Assembly (NCBI RefSeq): GCF_052324685.1
Contig: NC_135213.1
Location: forward strand, 41,784,200 to 41,848,199
Source: Brachyhypopomus gauderio
Taxonomy: Eukaryota; Chordata; Actinopteri; Gymnotiformes; Hypopomidae
DNA length: 64,000 bases
Direction of reading: 5' to 3'
Shown: piece after piece, positions 11,421-20,892 of the stretch
Numbering within the stretch: position 1 is the stretch's first letter
Layout of the letters: every line of letters starts with the position of its first letter
Position numbers and translations under genes: made by a program
Notes under the pieces: generated by a model
Told to the model about the DNA's origin: nothing
The model's database searches: none
The model's input: the letters and a program-made list of their open reading frames with translations, nothing else

Positions 11421-11866
11421 CACGTGCTGTGTCTCGCAGTGATGCTGAGTCAGGTGACGTGCACTTGTCCCCTTGATTTTAAAGTACTCTGAATCATTGT
11501 GCCTGCAAGGAGGTGGTAAAAAGAACACATTGTGGTGATATTGACTCACTGTTGCCACTCCTCTTTTACCATCGTCAGTTTGTGGACTTATGATAGGAAA
11601 AACTCAAAGAATCTTGGTGACTTACAGGTTTGATTCATCTGCCTTCCTAGTTAAGTCATGCAAACCATTTGCTGCAAAATTGGCTTTAGCTACATTGGCA
11701 ATTCATTTTGTCTTTGTATTCCAGTGCATTGTACCGAACTGCAATATCCATCTTAGATCAACTGAGATTTTGCATTTCTCTCTTTCCCACATGCAAGTTC
11801 TGAATTTCTTGGCACACATTACTGCTTTGCATCTAGTTCTTCCTCAGCCTCGCTTCTTCTTTCCTA

Positions 11867-11939
11867 GCCTCGTTAGCGCAGTAGGTAGCGCGTCAGTCTC
11901 ATAATCTGAAGGTCGTGAGTTCGACCCTCACACGGGGCA
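11867..11939 (+). tRNA. tRNA-Met(CAT), cassette 7
   Basis: Standard copy with a short upstream spacer. The cassette it starts is more divergent than most, with an extra A near 12226. Confidence 0.97.
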
Positions 11940-12523
11940 GCAGAAGCTTTTTGAAAAGATTGACGAGCCCCCAAAAGATGCTCAAACGCTCTTTCCTTAT
12001 TCACTCGCATGCTGAGCACACCCCCTACCTGAAAATAGTATTGGCACATGACTCTTACAGGTCATCCCTAGTTGATTCAAGCTGTGCTTTTTCTTTTGTA
12101 AATTCGCGTGTACACAGCAAGTTGTGTTGCATCCAATTCAATTCTCTCCACTGACCGTTCAGTCAATACCTTGATGGTGTCTGTATTGACACCTCTACTG
12201 AGACATCAAGCTGCCTCTTTGGAGCAATGTTCGCTCCCAGATCAAACTGCAGTGTCGTGGTGCCAACACAGAATAATGGACCACGTCGGACACTTTTCAC
12301 TTTTGATTCTTTTTTATTCACTTTTGATGACACGCTTTTGAATACCTGATCACCTGGAATTGGTACCAGCTTGAAGTTAATAGTGAGTAGACTTATGGAG
12401 ATTCATTTATTTGAATTTTCTTCTCAAGCCATTTGCAACTCAGAAGCAATGACACTTGTGCACTCATCATTGAGCTTGAGGAAGTCCAAGGAATTGATCT
12501 CTATGTTACTCTCGCTCTGCCGA

Positions 12524-12605
12524 GCTGCGATGGCCGAGAGGTTAAGGCGTTGGACTTGAAATCCAATGGGGTTTCCCCGTGCAGGTTCGACTCCTGCTTG
12601 CAGCG
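12524..12605 (+). tRNA. tRNA-Ser(TGA), cassette 7
   Basis: The base just before the T stem is T instead of C (CCCCGTGCAGG). Stems are intact. The copy right of the transposon shares this variant. Confidence 0.95.
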
Positions 12606-13009
12606 TGAGTGTCTTGTTGGGCGTGTGGAAAGAGAGAGTGTGCTCTCTTCCTGCTAGCCAGTTTTAAATATGCTTCTCATGCCATTTGCAACTTTGTGCT
12701 GCCAAACTTTAGCAGTCCTAACTGATCCTGAAATAGTCCCAGGAATTGAGTTACAAATGGCTGCTTCGTCGTTACAATGTGTTGGCATGGAAATGCAGTG
12801 GGGTCTCTTGCAGCGTAGAGGATTAACTTGCCTCTCTAATGTGATTTGTGATGAGACCTTATGCCACCAGTGGGGAGAGCTCGCACTCACAGGTGCTTCA
12901 TCCAAAGATCTTCATGCAACATAGCGATGTCTTGTTTCAGGTAAAAGAAAAAGTGCCACATTCTTTCATGGCCGGTCACTGGTTGCTCCGCCTTGCGCTA
13001 AAAGAGGGT

Positions 13010-13081
13010 CACCCCGTCGGGGAATCGAACCCCGGTCTTCCGCGTGACAGGCGGAGATACTATCCACTATACTAACGAGGA
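13010..13081 (-). tRNA. tRNA-Asp(GTC), cassette 7, acceptor variant
   Basis: Position 72 is U instead of A, so the terminal acceptor pair U1-A72 is lost. Other stems are intact. Confidence 0.9.
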
Positions 13082-13527
13082 CACGTGCTGTGTCTCGCAG
13101 TGATGCTGAGTCAGGTGACGTGCACTTGTCCCCTTGATTTTAAAGTACTCTGAATCATTGTGCCTGCAAGGAGGTGGTAAAAAGAACACATTGTGGTGAT
13201 ATTGACTCACTGTTGCCACTCCTCTTTTACCATCGTCAGTTTGTGGACTTATGATAGGAAAAACTCAAAGAATCTTGGTGACTTACAGGTTTGATTCATC
13301 TGCCTTCCTAGTTAAGTCATGCAAACCATTTGCTGCAAAATTGGCTTTAGCTACATTGGCAATTCATTTTGTCTTTGTATTCCAGTGCATTGTACCGAAC
13401 TGCAATATCCATCTTAGATCAACTGAGATTTTGCATTTCTCTCTTTCCCACATGCAAGTTCTGAATTTCTTGGCACACATTACTGCTTTGCATCTAGTTC
13501 TTCCTCAGCCTCGCTTCTTCTTTCCTA

Positions 13528-13540
13528 GCCTCGTTGGCGC
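13528..13540 (+). pseudogene. 5' fragment of interrupted tRNA-Met
   Basis: The first 13 nt of tRNA-Met (GCCTCGTTGGCGC) are followed directly by transposon sequence. The gene is split at the A box; the remainder resumes at 20826. Position 9 is G here, while every other tRNA-Met in the window has A. Confidence 0.93.
13534..13540 (+). repeat. Target site duplication, left copy
   Basis: TTGGCGC, identical to 20826-20832. It corresponds to tRNA-Met nucleotides 7-13. Confidence 0.9.
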
Positions 13541-13546
13541 TCATTG

Positions 13547-13561
13547 TCGACTGTCAGTCGA
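13547..13561. repeat. Near-terminal perfect inverted repeat
   Basis: TCGACTG, one T, then CAGTCGA: a 7-bp stem with a 1-nt centre, 6 bp inside the left end of the element. It may be part of the transposase recognition end. Confidence 0.5.
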
Positions 13562-13578
13562 GGTAATTCTAGGTAACT

Positions 13579-13713
13579 CTTGGTAGCGATATCCAATCAT
13601 CTTTCAGCCTGCTACCAGAATGATATCAAGAATTGGCCAATCGTTGGCCTTATCGCTATCAAGAATAGCTCGACAGACTGAATGAACCAATCACAAGACG
13701 TATCGCTTCCAAG
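13579..13713. repeat. Subterminal inverted motif copies, left end
   Basis: CTTGGTAGCGATA at 13579-13591 has two near-exact inverted partners at 13651-13663 and 13701-13713, each with one mismatch. Spaced inverted copies near an end are typical of transposase binding sites, which is inference here. Confidence 0.5.
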
Positions 13714-13747
13714 AATGGGCGATGACGACACGGTGTCAAATGCCAAT
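13593..13747 (+). promoter_or_regulatory. Four CCAAT boxes upstream of the transposase gene
   Basis: CCAAT occurs at 13593, 13637, 13687 and 13743, each followed by C. The copy at 13687 sits in AACCAATCAC, a good match to an NF-Y site. All lie within 200 bp upstream of the TATA motif. Confidence 0.5.
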
Positions 13748-13782
13748 CGCGAGCGTCTCACAGCGCTCCTCAGAATTTAAGT

Positions 13783-13788
13783 TATATA
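13783..13788 (+). promoter_or_regulatory. TATA box of transposase gene
   Basis: TATATA is followed about 33 bp later by TTCAGTTC (13813-13820), an initiator-like sequence. The likely transcription start is near 13816. Confidence 0.55.
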
Positions 13789-13815
13789 GGCGGGTTTTAG
13801 GGGAGAGTTATATTC

Positions 13816-13901
13816 AGTTCAACATTAACTTTCGTAGCTGGTCTGCGCTCGTTTCTTATACATTCTCGGACACGGACCTTTCGACGTCTACAAAGAAAAA
13901 T
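13816..13901 (+). other. Probable 5' UTR exon of transposase gene
   Basis: It runs from the initiator-like motif to a strong splice donor AAAAAT|GTAAGT at 13902. The matching acceptor would be TTCACAG ending at 15034, three bases before the start codon at 15038. The intron would be 13902-15034. Confidence 0.5.
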
Positions 13902-14333
13902 GTAAGTATAAATATAAACGTATTAAGTGTGCTAGCTTAGTAGGTTTTGTTAACGGCGCATCGCGCTATGCAAGATTACTATCCACCGTAATTCAGCTGC
14001 ATTTATATACGTAGTATTGACTTAACTCTATGATATCTATTTTTATGGAACGAAGAAAAATGTATGTGTAAATATAAACGTATTAATTGTGTAGATAAAG
14101 TGTGCTAGCTTAGTGGCTTTGCAAGATTACTATCCACCGTAATTCAGCTGCATTTATATACGTAGTATTGACTTAACTCTATGATATCTATTTTTATGGA
14201 ACGAAGAAAAATGTATGTGTAAATATAAACGTATTAATTGTGTAGATAAAGTGTGCTAGCTTAGTGGCTTTGCAAGATTACTATCCACCGTAATTCAGCT
14301 GCATTTATATACGTAGTATTGACTTAACTCTGA
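13889..14333. repeat. 151-bp tandem repeat, about three copies
   Basis: GAACGAAGAAAAATG recurs at 14048 and 14199 (period 151); a diverged first copy begins near 13890 and overlaps the splice donor. The repeat lies in the proposed 5' UTR intron. No coding potential seen. Confidence 0.85.
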
Positions 14334-14410
14334 TATCTGAACGCCATATCAACCACTTAGTCATAGCATCGGGGCTTAACCACCTTGCAACCACTTTTTG
14401 ATGACAAAAC

Positions 14411-14872
14411 GGCATTTACATTCACCTGGGAAAAGTACAACTGCTTTTAAAACCAGAAGTCCCAGTAATTTCAACTATAGAGTTTAGAAAGACTTAGTCC
14501 AGATGTGCAAATGTGGCCATTGCCTGGCATTTACATTCACCTGGGAAAAGTCCTGAAAGGGTCAAAAGACCCTTAATCCAGACTGACTACCCTGATGGCT
14601 CCAAATCAATATCTCTTCATTTGCAAATGTGGCCATTGCCTGGCATTTACATTCACCTGGGAAAAGCCCTGAAAGGGTCAAAAGACCCTTAATCCAGACT
14701 GACTACCCTGATGGCTCCAAATCAATATCTCTTCATTTGCAAATGTGGCCATTGCCTGGCATTTACATTCACCTGGGAAAAGCCCTGAAAGGGTCAAAAG
14801 ACCCTTAATCCAGACTGACTACCCTGATGGCTCCAAATCAATATCTCTTCATTTGCAAATGTAGCCATGACC
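14411..14872. repeat. 116-bp tandem repeat, three copies plus a partial
   Basis: GGCATTTACATTCACCTGGG starts at 14411 (diverged partial), 14526, 14642 and 14758, with exact 116-bp spacing among the last three. It contains a short palindrome-like GGGTCAAAAGACCC. Non-coding, inside the proposed 5' UTR intron. Confidence 0.88.
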
Positions 14873-15034
14873 CTTCTCTGGGACTTCTAGTGTTAAATGT
14901 TCATGGACATGTTTTATTTATTCATTTATTCTCTGAATTATTTGTTTTTACACTTTTACATGTTCTAATAATACTTCATAATAAATAATAATTATTATAA
15001 TAATTATAACTATTTAATAATACTCTATTCACAG
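14873..15034. other. AT-rich intron tail
   Basis: Very AT-rich sequence with TAATAATTATTAT-type runs, leading into the acceptor before the start codon. No other feature seen. Confidence 0.5.
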
Positions 15035-15037
15035 ACC

Positions 15038-18000
15038 ATGGAACCCATATTCAGGAAGAAAGCTGATGGCAGTCCCAATCTGTGTGACTCCAAGGCTGCC
15101 CTATGTGTGAAGGAAGCCAATAAAAAGAAGCCGTGGGCCAGAGCCATTTCTCCTGAAAAGGTGAAGGATTCTGCAAGACGGGCAGTGTTGCGCTCAGGTG
15201 GAGATCCAGGCAACGCTGTCCACGTGCTGGGTCAGCATGAGCTTCAGTTTGGAGTTTTCAGGGGTCAGACCTTCAAGTGGGTGGCTGAAAACGCCCTGGG
15301 CTACGCCGGATACCTTGTTGCTGACATGAAGAAGGAGTCTTCACAGGGGAAAGATTCCATTAACCACGCGGAAAACAAGAAGGCATTCCGTTCATATGTT
15401 GAACGTTTCCCAGAGGGCCAATATGCCATCCGGATCAAGACAGAGAAGATGTCTTGTAGCAGCACTCAGTCTGCTTCCCTGCCCTGCACCAGCACTGAGC
15501 CCAACATCAGTCCGCTGTCTACTGACCCCATGCAAGCCTGCACCAGCACTGAGTCCTCAAGCAGTCAGCTGTCTGAGCCTGTCCAGTCCTCTGACTCCTG
15601 CCAGCCTTCAGTGGCTTCAGTCTCTTCCCTGCGCACTTTGTTGGTTGGGAGAGGCAGTAGCACAAAGAGCCTAGAAAAGACAGTGAAGAGGCTCATTTCA
15701 CCCTCCAAGTTCAAACCTTGTGTGTATGAATAATGAACTCCTAGAATTTACCATGGACATAAAAGCAACCTATTTATTTGATCATGTGTTTTATCACCCA
15801 TTCCAGCTGTGTCGCTCCCTTCATTTGAACCCACTCACATGGACGACAGTGAACTGGTGACGGCTGCTGAGCAGGTGGAATCAGAACTGACAGGTAAGAT
15901 TTATTTATTTTTTATCAATACTGTATAATGTGGCTCATTACTCATTACAAATGTGATTCATGATTATTTTTCCCCCTTTCTTTTGCTTTCATCTGTTCAG
16001 TGCAGAGCAGAATTTGCCTCCCTGCTGGATGGAAACCTGCTCTTCCTATTGTAGATCAGCAGTGGATTTCCAAGGCACTTTTCAAGTGGTCACGAAATGG
16101 ACAACCAGAGTTGGACCATTCGAAAGTGGACAAGATGTGGTGGCACCCCCCTCAGCCTTCACTAACTCCCAGTGGTGTGCCAGCAATGGAGAGGTACTTT
16201 GGACATGCCTTGTTTCTCTGGATGCCGAGGAAGCTTTGGCATGTGCGGCTGTTCTGCCCCCATCCTGACTGTGGCAAGGAGGAGCTCACGTCTGCTGGAG
16301 TGCATCAGAGGATCAGGCAGGTGGTTGGTATCAGCAGCTCCTACTTCATGGCAGCAGAATACCTTGCCTGTAAGAGCTGCAAGAGGAAGGTGATCAGCTG
16401 GAGCCACAACATTGTCTGTCAGCTGGACATTGGCCATCGTGTCCAGTTTCCCTGCTTCCTCACCTCCAAGCTGGCATGTGACATGCAAGTAGTGCGGCAG
16501 ATGCATCAGAGGGGTTTGGGGAACAGCAGCAGTCAGCTCCAGAAGCAGATGGAGGAGCAGCACTCGGAGGCCTGGCTGGAGAAACAGGTCCAGTACCTCA
16601 CAGACTGCAAAGGACTCGTGAGAGCTGCATCGTCTGGACTCATCACACCTGTTGTTCTAGGGGATCTGCCACCATTACTCCAAGTCCCAAAGCATCGCTG
16701 GCTGATGCAGGTGTATGCTCAGGATGTCCTGAACAGACTAGAGGAGGTAAAGGCCTCCATCACCTCGCAGTTTGGCCGTGTGCTAAAGATGGACTCCACA
16801 AAAAAAATTGTGAGGAAGCTGGCAGGACAGAGCCGCGCAACAGCAGCTTGGGCCACCAACGTTGGCAACGAGCACGGACAAGTCATCATGTCTGTGCTCA
16901 CGGCCAGTGAAGGCTATGGCTTGGGCAAGATGATTGATGGCATCATGAAGCGCTACCGAGACGCTGGTGTGTCAACTCCAGAGGTGCTGTATGTTGACCG
17001 GGACTGCTGCGGGGCCACTCATCTCAGAAACATGTTTAAGGGATGGGAGGACATGGAGATCCGACTGGACATCTGGCACTACATGAGGAGGATAGCGGTT
17101 GGCTGCACCACTGACTCCCATGTGCTTTATGCAGGCTTCATGAACAGTCTGAGCCACTGTATTTTCATGTGGGATGAGTCTGACCTCCAGGCGCTTAAGG
17201 AGGCCAAGCGCTCAGAGCTGGAGGCAAAGTTGATGCACCCCACGGATGCAGGTGTGATGAGGAACATCACCAGAGCAGAGATGGCACTGCACTGCAAGAG
17301 GACCACTCGCAGCTGTGAGGACATCAAGGCACTTGTGACAGAGTTGATCCGGTCCTACGATGGTGAGAAGGGCTGCAACACCCTTGGCGTGCCCCTCATC
17401 AACTCTGCGAGGATGGCCGAGATCTGGAGCAGCCAAACAAAGCACATTGCCTGCATCCAGGACCCTCCGGGTGTACAACTGTACATGCAGATGGGAACCA
17501 TCCTGAAGGGGGGGCACAGTCTGCCAACGTACAGATGTGCCAGAGGTTCTACTTCCCTGGAATCCTTTCACCTGCATATGAACAGGTTCATTCCTGGTAA
17601 GCTTCCACCTATACGTTAAAGCCTTTAATGTAGTTACTTATCTAAAACCAGTCTAACAATTTCAATGTGTAATATGTTTCAGGGACCTTGGCAAGTGATA
17701 CTTTTTTCCAGGCTTACCTGGTGGATGGCCTTGCCAGGTGGAATGAAGACCGGAGACTGGCAGCTGCAGGAAAAGACCAGCCCCATTCCTACAGTGGCCT
17801 GCTTAAATATGCTGCCAACCAGCTGTCTCAGGAGGTACTGGGGAGAACACTGGTGGACTACACAGGGCCACGAAAGTATACAGGTACGCCTAAATTTACA
17901 TGATCCGAGAAATAAAAAGTAAAAAGCAGTTACTGTTGGCCTGGACATTTATGCTTCTTGTTTTTATTTTTTCTTTCAGGAGAGCTCATAGGTGTGGAGT

Positions 18001-19311
18001 ACTTATATGAGCAGACCGGCAGTGCCCTGGAAGACTATAAATTAGTCATCTTGGCTCTTGAGACTGAGGATGTGACCGTGGCAGAAGATGAAGGTTTTGA
18101 AGAGGCACAGGATTTTGAGGACTTAACTGTCCCAGCATTTGAAACAGAACCACCTGCTGTGCCATCTGCTTCTGATGCCTCCAGTGGTGTTGCATTTGCT
18201 CCTCCGGTCTCCATCTCTGCTCCTCCGGTCTCCATCTCTGCTCCTCCGGTCTCCATCTCTGCTCCTCCGGTCTCCATCTCTGCTCCTCCGGTCTCCATCT
18301 CTGCTCCTCCGGTCTCCATCTCTGCTCCTCCGGTCTCCATCTCTGCTCCTCCGGTCTCCATCTCTGCTCCCCTGGTCTCTCCACCTGCTCCTTCAAACAG
18401 CAACCCGACTTCTGCTCTTGTGGCTTCCCCTAGCCAAGATGTAAGATTTCTTCTGTTCATTCCATTAATTGGTGACTCTGATAGGCTTGTATACATGCTG
18501 CTTCCTGCTTTATCTAATCACTGTGATTCTTCATTTAGGACTCAGTGGGACCTGATAACATTGAGGGCTATAGAGCTGTGCAGAACTTGGCAGACTACCT
18601 AGTCACCCTGAAGGACCACAGCTTTGCTTTGTCGCTTGAGGAATCAAGCCACATCATCACCCTTTGGCAGGCTCTTAGTGACTATGATAAGCAGCGCATG
18701 GTATATGCTCCACGTCATCAAGCCACTTTGAACAAGGGGCGCTTCAGGGTCACTAAGAAAATTGTAGCTCCAGGCGTGGAGTCCACAAGGCGGTAAGCTG
18801 TTATGCGTAAATGCACTGGTTTACAGTGTTTATGTGTAAATGCACTGGTTTACAGTGTTTATGTGTAAATGCACTGGTTTGCAGTGTTTATGTTGGCAAA
18901 TTAATAATCATCTGTGTATATTGTGTTTTTTATTCTTTTCCAGGTGTTTTGTTGGAGCAAACAGCCCTGCACAGTGGCCAGACTGCAACAGAGTTGTGGA
19001 GGCAATCTTTGTCCGGCTGTGTATTACATTTCCAAACCCGAAAAACATCGGTGGGGTCAGGTTTGGAAGGTGGACCCTCATCTGTCGTGCTTACAAGCAC
19101 ATCAGGGAGTGCGTCTTGAGTAATGCACATGTGATGCAGGGGACCACCATCCAGCTACCAGAAGTGAATGCCACCACACTGTCAGAGTGGTGAGTCAATC
19201 AATTTTCAGATGTTAAAAAAATGTATTTAACTATATTTAATTAATATCGGGATTTATTTGTTGACAGCCATGTTCTTCTTAAAATGTCTTTTTAATTTAA
19301 TAACTGAACTC

Positions 19312-19362
<51 letters not shown>

Positions 19363-20176
19363 GTACTGCAGGCGGACTCGTTCACAGGAGTCTGATGTTC
19401 TTCATCAGGGCATCATGCCTCCAGAAGCACCAGTATCAGGTCCTACAACACAGCGGTCCACACCCCAGAAGGACAGTCTTGCCTCTCACCCCTCCACAGA
19501 CAGCCCCCATGTCTTTGTCCTGCCCCCTGACACTGCGGGGACGGCAAAGTTGAAGAGACGTTTGACCTTCACATCAGGTCCAGCTTCATCTGCTCCACCT
19601 CAGCAGAACCTGCCTGCACCTCCCCAGTGTGTCTCCTACAGCATGCCTACTGATCCTGGATTTTGTTTGGTGTATGTAGTGCCAGGACCTGGTCCAGACA
19701 GCCATAGCCAAGTGGTGGCACAAGGAGTGACACACATTATGCCTGCTACCGCCAGCCACATTATGCCTGCTACCGCCAGCCACATTATGCCTGCTACCGC
19801 CAGCCATAGCCAAGGAGTGGCACACATTATGCCTGCTACCGCCAGCCATAGCCAAGGAGTGGCACACATTATGCCTGCTACCGCTGGATCCAGTCAGGGT
19901 GCGTTGGCAGTGACCCAGATGTCAGATGTGCCATACACGACACAGCAATACCGGAAGCGGAAATTGAAAAACGAGATGGCTGGTATAAAGACCCGCAAAT
20001 ATGTTCGCCACACCAGCGCTATAATTTGCAGGAGATGCCAAAAAGAGAGGAAGCCCCCCACACATCAACAGTACTTTGGCAACTGGTATTGTGAAGAAAC
20101 TGACACCATGTCACTGGAGGATTGGAAGGCTATGCTGGTAGCACGGGGCTATGGAAAGAAGAAAGCCCCAAAATAA
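15038..20176 (+). CDS. Dada-like transposase, eight coding exons, 1446 aa
   Basis: Exons by GT-AG junctions with continuous phase: 15038-15719, 15807-15893, 16001-17596, 17683-17883, 17980-18440, 18539-18792, 18944-19189 and 19363-20176. They total 4341 nt with a single stop at the end. The start ACCATGG is a good Kozak context. The first donor, T|GTGTGTATG, is the weakest junction but the only nearby one with the right phase. Residues 342/347 and 380/383 (CPHPDC and CKSC) form a probable zinc module. The catalytic core is proposed as D521 (KMDSTKK), D589 (YVDRDCC) and E777 (SLESFHLH), with D613 and H616 (LDIWHYM) between. An acidic and repeat-rich linker follows (exon 5). The C-terminus has C1398, C1401 and C1419, a knuckle-like motif. 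It should cut and paste the element into tRNA-Met genes in the nucleus; the family call rests on context and recalled similarity, not a search. Confidence 0.82.
18198..18365 (+). repeat. Coding minisatellite, 8 x 21 bp
   Basis: Eight nearly perfect 21-bp units encode APPVSIS in exon 5, ending in a diverged APLVSPP. The unit is a multiple of three, so the frame is kept whatever the copy number. It forms a low-complexity linker in the transposase. Confidence 0.93.
18803..18889 (+). repeat. 29-bp tandem repeat in intron, 3 copies
   Basis: Units start at 18803, 18832 and 18861 in the intron between exons 6 and 7, each holding AAATGCACTGGTTT. No function seen. Confidence 0.9.
19314..19360 (+). 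repeat. (TG)n microsatellite next to exon 8 acceptor
   Basis: About 23 TG dinucleotides run directly into TAG|G of the exon 8 acceptor, replacing the usual pyrimidine-rich tract. Confidence 0.95.
19733..19886 (+). repeat. Coding repeats of HIMPATAS
   Basis: Five copies of the HIMPATA motif in exon 8, first as 24-bp units and then as 42-bp units with HSQGVA inserted. All keep the frame. A second expanded low-complexity linker of the transposase. Confidence 0.9.
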
Positions 20177-20350
20177 AAATTATGTGTCTGCATAATTGTA
20201 TATATTATAATTGTATATATGTGCCATGATTGTAAATATATTAGTAGTAGCTGTAGTGTTAGTATCTTAGTCAAGTCAAAACATTGTGTATTTGTATATA
20301 TTAAACATTGTAATTTTTTAAATTATTTGCATAGGTATCTGTAAACGTTG

Positions 20351-20450
20351 TATATATATTATATATATATTATTTATATTATAATATAATAATATATATA
20401 TATTATATATTATATATATATATTATATATATATATATATATTATATATT
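20351..20450. repeat. (TA)n-rich tract
   Basis: Imperfect TA repeat in the 3' region of the transposon, after the transposase stop codon. Confidence 0.9.
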
Positions 20451-20482
20451 GTGGATAATGTTCTCTAATGTGTTGTGTTTTT

Positions 20483-20488
20483 AATAAA
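20483..20488 (+). terminator. Candidate polyadenylation signal
   Basis: AATAAA about 306 bp after the stop codon. Further AATAAA copies lie near 20516 and 20549, each within a short repeat ATCGTTCATAATAAATGTGTT. Another overlaps the stop codon itself, so the true end of the transcript is open. Confidence 0.45.
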
Positions 20489-20597
20489 AGTGCCTGGTTG
20501 GTTTTATCGTTCATAATAAATGTGTTGTGTTTGGATTTATCGTTCATAATAAATGTGTTCTGTTTTAAACATGTGTCTGGTTGGTTTTATCGTTTAT

Positions 20598-20740
20598 AAT
20601 ATCACGCATTTCCTTTATATTTAACCAATTTATAAATATGTAATATCACCCGCTTCCTTTGTATTTAAGTATTTATGAACGTGTCCGATAATATCGCGCA
20701 TTTCCTTTGCATTTAACTATTTCCAAACTTGTCCGATGCG
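20598..20740. repeat. Subterminal repeats, right end of transposon
   Basis: AATATC followed by a CGC-TTCCTTT-TATTTAA pattern occurs at 20598, 20642 and 20690, spaced 44-48 bp and diverged. They lie 85-230 bp inside the right end. Possible transposase binding sites, by inference. Confidence 0.5.
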
Positions 20741-20825
20741 GGATTCGATACGATGCTCGACTGGGCGAATCTTAGTAATTGTTTACTATTAATAGCGCCG
20801 AAACCTCGACACACACGCGCAGTCC

Positions 20826-20832
20826 TTGGCGC
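20826..20832 (+). repeat. Target site duplication, right copy
   Basis: TTGGCGC, identical to 13534-13540. Confidence 0.9.
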
Positions 20833-20892
20833 AGTAGGTAGCGCGTCAGTCTCATAATCTGAAGGTCGTGAGTTCGACCCTCACACGGGGCA
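20826..20892 (+). pseudogene. 3' part of interrupted tRNA-Met, A and B boxes kept
   Basis: Nucleotides 7-73 of tRNA-Met(CAT). The six missing acceptor bases are replaced by CAGTCC from the transposon end, which cannot pair with ACGGGGC. Both internal Pol III boxes and the T5 terminator remain, so it could still be transcribed but not fold into a normal tRNA. Confidence 0.9.

Larger units (their letters stand above)
1..13540 (+). repeat. tRNA cassette tandem array, left part
   Basis: Head-to-tail cassettes of tRNA-Met(+), tRNA-Ser(+) and tRNA-Asp(-). The window opens inside an Asp-Met spacer; the first full Met-to-Met unit is 643-2619. Met-to-Met distances are 1977, 1975, 1976, 1976, 1660, 1660 and 1661 bp. 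Units differ by only a few substitutions and by the length of one T run, so the array is homogenised. Spacers contain no convincing protein gene. The part ends in the 5' portion of the tRNA-Met gene that the transposon interrupts. Cassettes 1 and 4 share private variants at an offset of 5928 bp. Confidence 0.97.
13541..20825 (+). mobile_element. Dada-like DNA transposon inserted in tRNA-Met
   Basis: A 7285-bp insert interrupts the tRNA array at tRNA-Met nucleotide 13, flanked by identical 7-bp duplications. It carries one spliced gene for a 1446-residue DDE-type transposase in the same orientation as the tRNA. Terminal inverted repeats are poor; both ends share GTCGAGGT about 15-16 bp inside (13557-13564 and its complement near the right end). 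The Dada superfamily (Kojima and Jurka 2013) is described as encoding a DDE transposase, making 6-7 bp duplications and targeting U1, U6 and tRNA genes, and this fits on every point. I could not check whether a Met-targeting family is already catalogued. Identical duplications and an uninterrupted gene suggest a young insertion. Confidence 0.82.

Noticed and set aside
1-13540. tRNA-derived SINE array
   Set aside because: The tRNAs are full length with paired acceptor stems, correct anticodons and terminators, without poly-A tails or target duplications.
13722-13940. 72 aa frame before the transposase
   Set aside because: It covers the promoter and proposed UTR exon and runs past a strong splice donor; no recognisable protein.
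18035-18496. Minus-strand frames opposite exon 5
   Set aside because: Mirror images of the 21-bp coding minisatellite.
13541-20825. Kolobok, piggyBac or LTR/capsid-bearing element
   Set aside because: No TTAA duplication, no terminal direct repeats, and no polymerase, integrase or capsid-like protein seen; a 7-bp duplication with a DDE transposase fits Dada better.
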